Shown: positions 1 through 5,602 of the stretch, in pieces
Layout: each line of letters starts with the position of its first letter
How positions within the stretch are numbered: position 1 is the stretch's first letter
Source of the DNA: Pseudomonadota bacterium
GTDB taxonomy: Bacteria > Pseudomonadota > Alphaproteobacteria > Rhizobiales > Rhizobiaceae
DNA: 5,602 bases
Assembly: GCA_023433855.1 (NCBI GenBank)
Contig: JAEYTV010000046.1
Span: 1-5,602, forward strand
Direction: 5' to 3'
Made by a program: the position numbers and the translations under genes
The notes under the pieces: model-generated
Databases searched by the model: none
What the model was told of the DNA's origin: nothing
What the model saw: the letters and a program-made list of their open reading frames with translations, nothing else

Positions 1-611
1 CCGCAGATCGCATCCGGAAGAGGGGGCTGCAGAGGGTCAGAGTCGTATCGGACCGGAGTGCACATGCCCGCTGTCTTCGGGCGCTCATCGAAGCCGAACT
101 CGGCGGTGATCGCGACTTCGCGACACAGGAAATAGACGCTTTTGTCTACACTGGCCGCTTATCCTCCTCGCAGGAGTGGGTGCGTCAGACGCGTTCCCGA
201 GGCAATCGTCTTCCGATCATCCTGACAGATGACGCGGCCGTCCCTGAACTCCTCCTTGGCATTGAGGATCCGGGGGACCTGGAGATTGTCGGGTTTCGTA
301 CGCGGGTCAGTGACCGAAGCGGCAGGCAGGCGGATCATGCTCACCTGCACTATTTCGGCGAGACATCCCGCATCTATTTCCTCGAGGTTCTGTCGGCCGC
401 GCTGATCATTGCTCAGGCATCTCAGCAAGGCGGCACCATTACCGAACAGCTGCGCGGGGCTGCGTTTCAAACACCGCTCGGCACGGTGAACTTCTCAGAT
501 GTTGAAGCTCCCTTCCCGCAGTGCGGGATGTGGTACTTCGACCATGCCGGCGAACTTGTGCCGGAGACTGAATGGCAGTTGGCGCCGCAGGATCAGCAAG
601 CGGGGACATGA
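1..611 (+). CDS. Partial gene: C-terminal part of a type 1 periplasmic-binding-fold (AmiC/leucine-binding-like) protein
   Basis: The frame is open from the left edge (first full codon at position 3) to a TGA at 609-611, giving 202 visible residues; the start lies outside the window, so the GTG at 180 is internal. The pattern resembles the second half of ABC-type amino-acid/amide binding proteins. A beta-strand/helix unit comes first (RVRVVSDRSAHARCLRALIE, about residues 11-30), then a strand-turn 'IDAFVYTGR' and a strand 'LPIILTDDA'. A helix follows (about 120-140), where these proteins usually have the Y/E-rich 'alayDAv.ll' segment, and then 'FQTPLGTVNFSD' (about 155-166), the typical hinge motif before the C-terminus. 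These are pattern matches by eye, not a search. The signal peptide, if any, is off-window, so export cannot be judged. It could be an uptake receptor, or a cytoplasmic ligand sensor like AmiC. No permease or ATPase gene follows it; the next gene begins 3 nt downstream, placing it in the biosynthetic operon. Fold moderately likely, ligand unknown. Confidence 0.5.
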   Translation, partial: ADRIRKRGLQRVRVVSDRSAHARCLRALIEAELGGDRDFATQEIDAFVYTGRLSSSQEWVRQTRSRGNRLPIILTDDAAVPELLLGIEDPGDLEIVGFRTRVSDRSGRQADHAHLHYFGETSRIYFLEVLSAALIIAQASQQGGTITEQLRGAAFQTPLGTVNFSDVEAPFPQCGMWYFDHAGELVPETEWQLAPQDQQAGT

Positions 612-614
612 TCG

Positions 615-1958
615 ATGTCAAAGATCCAGAGAGTTCTCGATGTTGCAGTGGTTGGCTTCGGACCGGCAGGGATATCGCTGGCCTGCGCGATCGAAGATTG
701 GATCGAGGCACATCAGCTACCGCCGACCGGCCCTGTTCTTTTTCTGGAGAAATCACCCGGAACGGAATGGCACGGAGACTTCCTGCTCGCCAATACCGAC
801 ATCAACCATCACATCTTCAGGGACCTTGTCACCCCCAGGAACCCACGCAGCCGCTTTTCCTTCGCCATGTACCTTCATGCGCACGACCGCCTCTATTCGT
901 TCGGGCTGCTGGGACGGCCGCCAAGCAGGACAGAGTGGTCGGACTATCTTGCCTGGGCAGCCGGACAGTTGGCTCACCATGTCTCTTACGGCGATCCCGT
1001 GCTCGGGATAGAACCTGTTCTGGAAGAAGGCGAACTTGCGGGGTTTCTCGTGAGGACGGAGAAGGCGCATTATCAGGCGCGGAGGCTCGTGCTGTCCTGC
1101 GGCAGTTATCCGCACCTGCCGTCGATCTTCTTCCAGTGCCTCGGCACGCACGTCTTCCACACGTCCAACTATCTCTCCAGGCTCCGTTGGTTCGCCGGAG
1201 GACTTCCGAAGCGCTGGATGGTTCTTGGGTCCGGCCAGAGCGCCGGAGAAGCTGTCAGTGACTTGCTCGCACGGGGCGATGATCTGGTAATTCATTCGGT
1301 CCATCGATCAATCGGATTCCGCATCGGCCAACTCGGCCAGTTTCCGAACAAAGCTTTCCTGCCCGAACAAGTGGACTACTTCCACGCTTTACCGGCCGAC
1401 AAGCGGCGAGAGCTTTTTGCGCAAGCGCGCGCCACCAATTACGCCGGGGTCGATGTGGATGAAAGCCGGGCTCTCTATTCGTTCATCTACGAGAGCAGAC
1501 TGCGCGGACAAGAGCGGCTGCTCATGCACGCCTTCCGCTCGGTTGAATCTGTCCGGCAGACGAAGAATTCCCTTCTTGTCCGAATGAGGGACATCTTCAC
1601 GGGGGATGTCAGTGAAATCGACGTGGACGCCATCGTGTTGGGGACGGGCTACGAGCAACCGCCTGTGCCGCCCTTGCTGGCCGAATTGCTCCCGTGGCTG
1701 GATCTCGATGAAGATGGAGGGGTCAAGATAGACCGAGACTACCGGATCGCGATCAAAGCCCGTCCCGGCACAGAGATCTTTGCCAACGGACTTTCCGAGC
1801 GAGCCCATGGTATCAGCGACGCGCAGTCCTTTTCGCTTGTGGCAGTGCGGGCCCAGCGCATCCTCTCATCTCTCGCGGCACCTGAACAAGCAACGCCGGC
1901 GCGGACCAGCGTGACGGTGGCGCGACACCTGCAGCATAGCGACAACGAGGAGAGGTGA
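615..1958 (+). CDS. Flavin-dependent amino-acid N-monooxygenase (SidA/PvdA/IucD family)
   Basis: This 447-residue protein has the usual length of NADPH- and FAD-dependent N-hydroxylases that turn a side-chain amine of ornithine or lysine into a hydroxylamine. Visible motifs in order: FAD-binding GFGPAG at 14-19; the family signature around 67-82 (FRDLVTPRNPRSRFSF); the 'PSRTEWSDYLAW' segment at 103-114; the NADPH-binding GSGQSA at 205-210; N245 in 'FPNKAF' and N275 in 'TNYAGVD', equivalent to the asparagines that hold the substrate amino-acid group in PvdA/SidA; 'LGTGYE' at 342-347; and the C-terminal 'HGISD' at 398-402. In PvdA/SidA the segment reads 'MQVSFLKDL'. Here the Gln position is Asn and the substrate-carboxylate Lys is Arg (R69), which suggests a changed substrate. 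The ATG at 615 sits just before the first beta strand. It lacks a clean Shine-Dalgarno (only a GGGG at 602-605) and follows the previous stop by 3 nt, so reinitiation is likely. With sbnA/sbnB next door, L-2,3-diaminopropionate is an inferred substrate; ornithine or lysine remain possible. Confidence 0.9.
   Translation: MSKIQRVLDVAVVGFGPAGISLACAIEDWIEAHQLPPTGPVLFLEKSPGTEWHGDFLLANTDINHHIFRDLVTPRNPRSRFSFAMYLHAHDRLYSFGLLGRPPSRTEWSDYLAWAAGQLAHHVSYGDPVLGIEPVLEEGELAGFLVRTEKAHYQARRLVLSCGSYPHLPSIFFQCLGTHVFHTSNYLSRLRWFAGGLPKRWMVLGSGQSAGEAVSDLLARGDDLVIHSVHRSIGFRIGQLGQFPNKAFLPEQVDYFHALPADKRRELFAQARATNYAGVDVDESRALYSFIYESRLRGQERLLMHAFRSVESVRQTKNSLLVRMRDIFTGDVSEIDVDAIVLGTGYEQPPVPPLLAELLPWLDLDEDGGVKIDRDYRIAIKARPGTEIFANGLSERAHGISDAQSFSLVAVRAQRILSSLAAPEQATPARTSVTVARHLQHSDNEER
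1947..1955 (+). promoter_or_regulatory. Ribosome binding site for the sbnA-like gene
   Basis: GAGGAGAGG lies inside the last codons of the monooxygenase gene. Its GAGGAG core ends 6 nt before the ATG at 1959, which directly abuts the TGA at 1956-1958. This supports 1959 over the in-frame ATG at 1971, which has no comparable upstream site. Confidence 0.75.
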
Positions 1959-2981
1959 ATGGAAGCGTCCATGACATCATTTCTGGGTGACGACAACTTC
2001 TTGACGCTCGGCGACTTCGCCCCGGCGCAGGTTTATCTCAAGATCGAGAGCTTCAATCCGGCAGGATCGATCAAGTTCAAGACCGCGCTTGGCCTGATAG
2101 AGGGCGTGGAGAAATCAGGCAGCTTCGACGACGGCAGGACGCTCGTGGAATCATCATCAGGAAACCTCGGCGTTGCGTTGAGCATGATTTGTGCGGCCAG
2201 ACGATATCCCTTTCTCTGTGTCGTGGATCCCAACACGAACGAGCAGAATATAGCGATCATGCGTTCGATGGGCGCCGAGATCGTCTGCGTCAGTGAAGCA
2301 GATGAGAACGGCGGTTTTCTGGGGACGAGGCTTCGCTACATCCGCGATCTTGTCGCACAGGATAACCGGTACCTCTGGCTCAATCAGTACGAGAACCCGG
2401 CCAATCCAGAGGTTCATGCACGCACGACCGCCACAGCGATCGACCGCGCCTTTCCCAAGCTCGACTATCTTTTCGTCGGCGTCGGAACGTCCGGGACCCT
2501 GACCGGCTGTGTACAGCATTTCAGCTGCAGCAGGCCTTCCGTGAAGATCATAGGCGTGGACAGCGTCGGCTCGATAACCTTCGGCCTGCTCCCCGGCAAG
2601 CGGCATATCCCTGGCCTTGGTTCCAGCCAGCCGCCGAAGCTGTTCCACCGGAAGGGGCTGCATGCGCTGATAGCCATCCCCGAAGTAGCGACAGTTGCGA
2701 CGTGCAGGCACTTCGCCCGGACGCACGGAATGCTCGTGGGGGGCTCGTCGGGGACCGTTCTCTCGGCCGTAAGGGCGTGGCGTCAACACTTCTCGCACTC
2801 CGACGTTGTTGTGGCTATCGCCCCGGACGGAGGCGAGAGGTATCTGCAGACGATCTTCAACGATGACTGGGTCGGTGAACGCTTCGGGCCGCTTCCTCAC
2901 GGCGATGACGGTCTATCAGACGCACACATCATGATGATGCCGCGATCGACGGCTGCGGAGTTGGAGGTTGTCCATGCATGA
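1959..2981 (+). CDS. sbnA: SbnA-type N-(2-amino-2-carboxyethyl)-L-glutamate synthase (PLP enzyme, L-2,3-diaminopropionate pathway)
   Basis: A 340-residue fold-type II PLP enzyme of the cysteine synthase superfamily. In the known Sbn pathway it replaces the phosphate of O-phospho-L-serine with the amino group of L-glutamate, giving N-(2-amino-2-carboxyethyl)-L-glutamate for SbnB. Visible evidence: 'FNPAGSIKFK' at 32-41 with K39 in the position of the Schiff-base lysine; the substrate loop 'SSSGNLG' at 65-71; 'CVVDPNTNEQN' at 87-97; 'GGFLGTRL' at 118-125; 'WLNQYENPANP' at 140-150; the PLP-phosphate loop 'GVGTSGT' at 174-180; 'VDSVGSITFG' at 200-209; 'IPGLG' at 217-221; 'GGSSGT' at 261-266 and 'PDGGERY' at 289-295. 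The VDxxGS, IPG(L/I)G and D.G(E/D)RYL stretches separate SbnA from ordinary CysK. The N-terminus is short and lacks the usual 'GNTPLV' box; 'NPAGSIK' replaces the 'NPGGSMKD' of the staphylococcal enzyme, suggesting a different subclade. It abuts the upstream gene and overlaps the next by 8 nt. Confidence 0.9.
   Translation: MEASMTSFLGDDNFLTLGDFAPAQVYLKIESFNPAGSIKFKTALGLIEGVEKSGSFDDGRTLVESSSGNLGVALSMICAARRYPFLCVVDPNTNEQNIAIMRSMGAEIVCVSEADENGGFLGTRLRYIRDLVAQDNRYLWLNQYENPANPEVHARTTATAIDRAFPKLDYLFVGVGTSGTLTGCVQHFSCSRPSVKIIGVDSVGSITFGLLPGKRHIPGLGSSQPPKLFHRKGLHALIAIPEVATVATCRHFARTHGMLVGGSSGTVLSAVRAWRQHFSHSDVVVAIAPDGGERYLQTIFNDDWVGERFGPLPHGDDGLSDAHIMMMPRSTAAELEVVHA
2963..2967 (+). promoter_or_regulatory. 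Ribosome binding site for the sbnB-like gene
   Basis: GGAGG inside the end of the sbnA-like gene, 6 nt before the ATG at 2974. This spacing decides the start: the in-frame TTG at 2968 would leave no gap to the site. Confidence 0.8.
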
Positions 2982-3996
2982 CCTCACGATAATCGGTGGA
3001 GCGGTCGTTGAAGATCTGCTCCGAGCGAATGGCGCGCGAATCCCCGAGATCGTTGCGAAGACCTATCTGCTCCATTCGTCGGGAAGAACAGTCAATCCGG
3101 ATAGCCATTTCCTGCGGTTCCCCAACACCTCTGAAAAACGGATCATCGCGCTTCCTGCAGCAATCCTCGACAGCAACCCGGTTGCCGGGATCAAATGGAT
3201 CGCAAGCTTTCCAACAAATCTGGGACGCGGCCTGCAACGGGCCTCGGCCATCATTGTCCTGAACGACATCGAAACGGGCCATCCCGTGGCCGTCATCGAA
3301 GGAGCGCAGATCAGCGCCTGCCGGACCGCCTGTTCGGCAGCGCTTGCGCTCCGGCACCTCAGGCAGCCTCATGGATCTGGGTATACTCTCGGCATCGTGG
3401 GCGCAGGGCACATCTCACGCAAGGTGGTGGAAGCACTGGCTCAGATTGAGCTCAGCCCGAGGGACATCCAGGTTCATGATAAGGATAGTGCACGGGCTGA
3501 CGTTTTCGCCGCAGGGCTGGACGACGACCTATCGGTGCGCGTCGGGGCGACCGGCAAGATCTCCGACGCCTTCGCCCAGGACGTCGTCCTGCTCGCCACC
3601 ACAGCGGGTACACCCTACATCCGGGAACCACAATTCGTCCGGCCGGGTCAGATCGTCCTGAACCTGTCGCTCAGGGACATGTCGCCGGAAATCATCCTGT
3701 GCAACTGGAATATTGTCGATGACATCGACCATTGCCTCAAGGCCAACACATCGCCGCATCTGGCAGAACTGGTGAGCGGCAGCCGTGACTTCATTGCCGG
3801 CACACTTGCAGACCTCATGAATGGCGCGATCACCCCGGACCGGAACAAAGGCTTGATATTCTCGCCATTCGGCCTCGGCATCCTGGACCTGGCATTGGCC
3901 AGGCTGGTCTACGAGGCTGCTCGCGAAAACGCTTCCGGTCTGGTCGTCGGGGACTTCTTCGCGAACTCATACCTTAGCGAGGATCGCCGTGCTTGA
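2974..3996 (+). CDS. sbnB: SbnB-type N-(2-amino-2-carboxyethyl)-L-glutamate dehydrogenase (ornithine cyclodeaminase family)
   Basis: This 340-residue protein belongs to the ornithine cyclodeaminase/mu-crystallin family and is close to the length of staphylococcal SbnB. In the known pathway SbnB uses NAD+ to oxidatively cleave N-(2-amino-2-carboxyethyl)-L-glutamate to L-2,3-diaminopropionate and 2-oxoglutarate in the cytoplasm. Visible evidence: 'RIIALPA' at 56-62; 'VAGIKWIASFPTN' at 70-82 with the family lysine K74; 'RASAIIVLND' at 89-98; 'TGHPVAVIEGAQISACRTA' at 101-119 with R117; the Rossmann loop 'GIVGAGHIS' at 140-148, where the last Gly is Ser; and a C-terminal 'FSPFGLGILDLALARLVY' segment, equivalent to the 'NPMGMAIEDI' region of SbnB. 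These SbnB-like stretches match better than generic ornithine cyclodeaminase, and pairing with the sbnA-like gene makes the assignment strong. The ATG at 2974 is chosen over a TTG at 2968 because of the GGAGG 6 nt upstream. The gene overlaps its upstream neighbour by 8 nt (2974-2981) and its downstream neighbour by 8 nt. Confidence 0.9.
   Translation: MHDLTIIGGAVVEDLLRANGARIPEIVAKTYLLHSSGRTVNPDSHFLRFPNTSEKRIIALPAAILDSNPVAGIKWIASFPTNLGRGLQRASAIIVLNDIETGHPVAVIEGAQISACRTACSAALALRHLRQPHGSGYTLGIVGAGHISRKVVEALAQIELSPRDIQVHDKDSARADVFAAGLDDDLSVRVGATGKISDAFAQDVVLLATTAGTPYIREPQFVRPGQIVLNLSLRDMSPEIILCNWNIVDDIDHCLKANTSPHLAELVSGSRDFIAGTLADLMNGAITPDRNKGLIFSPFGLGILDLALARLVYEAARENASGLVVGDFFANSYLSEDRRA
3979..3983 (+). 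promoter_or_regulatory. Ribosome binding site for the downstream FAD/NAD(P)-binding protein gene
   Basis: GAGGA in the last codons of the sbnB-like gene, 5 nt before a GTG at 3989. It supports a GTG start that overlaps the TGA at 3994-3996 by 8 nt. Confidence 0.65.
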
Positions 3997-5602
3997 GCCG
4001 CCACGTGACGTCGTCGCCCGCTTCGCCATCATTGGCTTGGGACCGCGGGGATTGATCATTCTCGAGCGGATCATAGCGTTCGCCCGACGAAATCGAGGGA
4101 TGGAGGTTTCCGTTGCGATCGTAGATCCTGGAGAGCCCGGTGTCGGCAGCCACCTCACCGACCAGCCCGACTACCTTCTGCTCAATACCGTTGCCGGGCA
4201 ATTGTCCATGTTTCCCGGCAGGATCGATCCGGAGGTGGACGACCATTTCGGGCCTAGTCTTTTCGAATGGTGCCTTGCGCGATGGGGGCAGGGCTCAACC
4301 GGCCAATTGACGTGCCATGGGTCCCCACGCCCCACGGACTTTCTTCCCCGAAGGCTCCTGGGCGAATATCTTCAATGGTTCGCACAGTACCTGCTTTCCT
4401 TGGCGCCCAGCTGGATGTCGACGTCCATCCACAGCAACTTCGCAACCGACATCCAGCCCGTCGCGGGTGAGGAACGGTATGTGGTGAGCCTCGACAATGG
4501 AGCGCTAATGACCGTCGACGAGGTTTTTCTAACGATAGGACATCCCCGCCGCGGATCGGGACAGCCACAGGGAAAGCCGCTTCCCGGCCGCCTCCGGGCG
4601 GTTTATCCACTTCCTTCCAGCCTTACTGCCGCAGGGCCCGGGGCGCATATAATAATGCACGGGCTTGGTCTCAGCGCCATGGATGCGATGGCGAGTGCAA
4701 TAAACCTCTGGGGCGGGGCTTTCCGCGCCGGCGAAGACGGGTCGCTGACCTACATCCCCTCGGGCCGGGAGGGGCATCTTACCTTCTTGACGAGGACCGG
4801 GCTTGCCTATCGCGGCAGGCCCGAAACCGCCTTCGGCCGCAAGCCTCACGAGCCGCGGATCCTGACCTCGGACTTCCTCGATGCATTGACGAAAGAATTC
4901 CGACCGGGCACGCTCGACTTCGCATCGACGGTCATGCCCCTGATGAAACTTGAGATGCGAGCGGCCTATGAAGAGAGCCTATCTCGCGGGCCTGCTATAA
5001 TGTCCGATGAGTTCCGGCTGGCGCGTCACGACGATCGGGGCGGCGAACGGGCCGGCTTCCCTGAGCGCGACAGGGCGTTCGAGCCTGATCTGTACCTGAT
5101 GCTGAGTGCGCCCGAAGGATTGACCCGCGCGGACTACGACGCCTGGATCCTGCGGCAGATCGTATCGGATATCACCGAGAGCCGGTCCGGAGTGCCCGCT
5201 AGTCCAGTCAAGGCGGCGTTAGAGGTATGGCGCGATCTGCGGGAGCAACTGAGGGTGATCATTGACAGCCCCGCTTTGAGTCCCGTCTCCCGTGCAAGCT
5301 TTTTCAGGCATTATGCGCCTTTGATCAATCGGCTGGTGAGAGGCCCCGAGTGGCGGCGCCTGGCTGAACTGCATGCGCTGTTGCAACCCGGGATATCCGA
5401 CATTGTCTGGCTCGGCCGATCGGGACTGCAGTCAGGGCCGGACGACGATCTCCGCAGGGACGTTCACCTGATCGAGTTCGAGGGGCGGGTTGCTGCGTCG
5501 GGATTCGAACGAACGGACTCCCCGCTGCTCCGGCGGTTGGTAGATCGTGGCCTTGCAGCCAAATGTAACGGACACGCGGGGACGGACGGGATTCTTGTTG
5601 AT
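3989..5602 (+). CDS. Partial gene: long FAD/NAD(P)-binding protein of the HpyO/CreE class, candidate L-aspartate N-monooxygenase (nitrosuccinate-forming)
   Basis: From GTG 3989 the frame reads 538 codons to the right edge with no stop, so the C-terminus is missing. Visible evidence: dinucleotide-binding 'FAIIGLGPRG' at 12-21; 'DYLLLNTVAGQLSMF' at 61-75; 'FGPSLFEWC' at 87-95; 'FLPRRLLGEYLQW' at 118-130; 'VFLTIGHPR' at 179-187, the end-of-Rossmann strand; a second nucleotide loop 'HIIMHGLGLSAMDAMA' at 220-235; 'YIPSGREGHL' at 255-264; and 'FFRHYAPLINRLVRGPEWRR' at 438-457. This order fits the long flavoproteins with a PF13454-type domain that include CreE and FzmM, which oxidise L-aspartate in steps to nitrosuccinate; a partner lyase then releases nitrite. 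HpyO urate hydroxylase shares the N-terminal domain but is, as I recall, shorter. Class membership is fairly secure. The aspartate function is inferred from the neighbouring diaminopropionate and N-hydroxylation genes, because the family also holds many uncharacterised members. The GTG start, 8-nt overlap and GAGGA site indicate translational coupling to sbnB. Confidence 0.8.
   Translation, partial: MLEPPRDVVARFAIIGLGPRGLIILERIIAFARRNRGMEVSVAIVDPGEPGVGSHLTDQPDYLLLNTVAGQLSMFPGRIDPEVDDHFGPSLFEWCLARWGQGSTGQLTCHGSPRPTDFLPRRLLGEYLQWFAQYLLSLAPSWMSTSIHSNFATDIQPVAGEERYVVSLDNGALMTVDEVFLTIGHPRRGSGQPQGKPLPGRLRAVYPLPSSLTAAGPGAHIIMHGLGLSAMDAMASAINLWGGAFRAGEDGSLTYIPSGREGHLTFLTRTGLAYRGRPETAFGRKPHEPRILTSDFLDALTKEFRPGTLDFASTVMPLMKLEMRAAYEESLSRGPAIMSDEFRLARHDDRGGERAGFPERDRAFEPDLYLMLSAPEGLTRADYDAWILRQIVSDITESRSGVPASPVKAALEVWRDLREQLRVIIDSPALSPVSRASFFRHYAPLINRLVRGPEWRRLAELHALLQPGISDIVWLGRSGLQSGPDDDLRRDVHLIEFEGRVAASGFERTDSPLLRRLVDRGLAAKCNGHAGTDGILVD

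Noticed and set aside
180..611. GTG at 180 as the start of the first gene
   Set aside because: The frame is open to the left edge and the upstream codons already show the binding-protein-like strand/helix pattern, so 180 is internal to a truncated gene.
572..1261. Open + strand frame of 229 codons overlapping the N-monooxygenase
   Set aside because: Arg/Cys/Ser-rich shadow translation without motifs; the overlapping frame has complete FAD and NADPH motifs.
2157..2900. Long open frame on the minus strand (247 codons) opposite the sbnA-like gene
   Set aside because: It lies wholly opposite a gene with clear family motifs, has no recognisable domain, and is Arg/Gly/Pro-rich as expected for antisense frames in GC-rich DNA.
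2968..2973. TTG at 2968 as the start of the sbnB-like gene
   Set aside because: It directly abuts the GGAGG site with no spacing; the ATG at 2974 has the normal 6-nt spacing.
1959..3996. Plain cysteine synthase plus ornithine cyclodeaminase (general amino-acid metabolism)
   Set aside because: The SbnA-specific stretches VDSVGS, IPGLG and PDGGERY and the SbnB-like GIKWI/RASAIIVLND stretches, plus the coupled pair, favour diaminopropionate synthesis.
615..3996. Staphyloferrin B-type or ornithine-hydroxamate siderophore cluster as the main interpretation
   Set aside because: No NIS synthetase, NRPS, receptor or hydroxylamine acyltransferase is visible, and a siderophore does not explain the CreE-class gene. 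It is kept as the alternative because the flanks are unseen.
4254..4849. Minus-strand open frames of 106 and 118 codons and a + strand frame of 67 codons at about 4267-4470
   Set aside because: They overlap the uninterrupted 538-codon frame from 3989, which shows coherent flavoprotein motifs throughout.
1..5602. Promoters, terminators, repeats, tRNAs, CRISPR or insertion sequences
   Set aside because: The window is coding almost end to end with at most 3 nt between genes; no inverted-repeat terminator, direct repeat or terminal-repeat pair stood out by eye.

Overview
The window is a compact, one-directional gene block on the + strand. By eye, sampled lines run from about 52 to 72% GC, roughly 60% overall. 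That composition, GAGG-type Shine-Dalgarno sites and tight gene packing suggest a high-GC proteobacterium (perhaps a rhizobial alphaproteobacterium or a pseudomonad-like genome) rather than a typical 70%+ GC Streptomyces. No marker gene in the window fixes the taxon.

Layout. (1) 1-611: the 3' part of a gene entering from the left, whose product resembles the C-terminal half of a type 1 periplasmic-binding (AmiC/leucine-binding-like) protein. (2) 615-1958: a complete flavin N-monooxygenase of the SidA/PvdA/IucD family, which hydroxylates side-chain amines of amino acids. (3) 1959-2981: an SbnA-type PLP enzyme. (4) 2974-3996: an SbnB-type dehydrogenase. (5) 3989 to the right edge: a 538-codon open frame with no stop, running out of the window, that reads as a long FAD/NAD(P)-binding protein of the HpyO/CreE class (PF13454-like). 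Gene junctions are a 3-nt gap, a 0-nt gap, an 8-nt overlap and an 8-nt overlap. The five genes are therefore almost certainly one translationally coupled operon. There is no intergenic space for internal promoters or terminators, and I see no RNA gene, repeat, mobile element or CRISPR.

How the genes fit together. In the known pathway, SbnA condenses O-phospho-L-serine with L-glutamate and SbnB oxidatively cleaves the product to L-2,3-diaminopropionate (L-DAP). The adjacent N-monooxygenase keeps the residues this family uses to hold an alpha-amino acid, so it could N-hydroxylate the beta-amine of L-DAP. The last gene belongs to the class that includes CreE/FzmM, enzymes that oxidise L-aspartate to nitrosuccinate, a source of nitrite. 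L-DAP synthesis, N-hydroxylation and a nitrite-forming oxidase together are the logic of L-alanosine (N-nitrosohydroxylamine, or diazeniumdiolate) biosynthesis known from Streptomyces. The best hypothesis is thus an alanosine-like N-N-bond natural-product cluster in a non-actinobacterial genome. A DAP-containing hydroxamate metallophore is the main alternative. The decisive genes (a CreD-like nitrosuccinate lyase, carrier protein/adenylation genes, NIS synthetase or NRPS) would lie outside this window.
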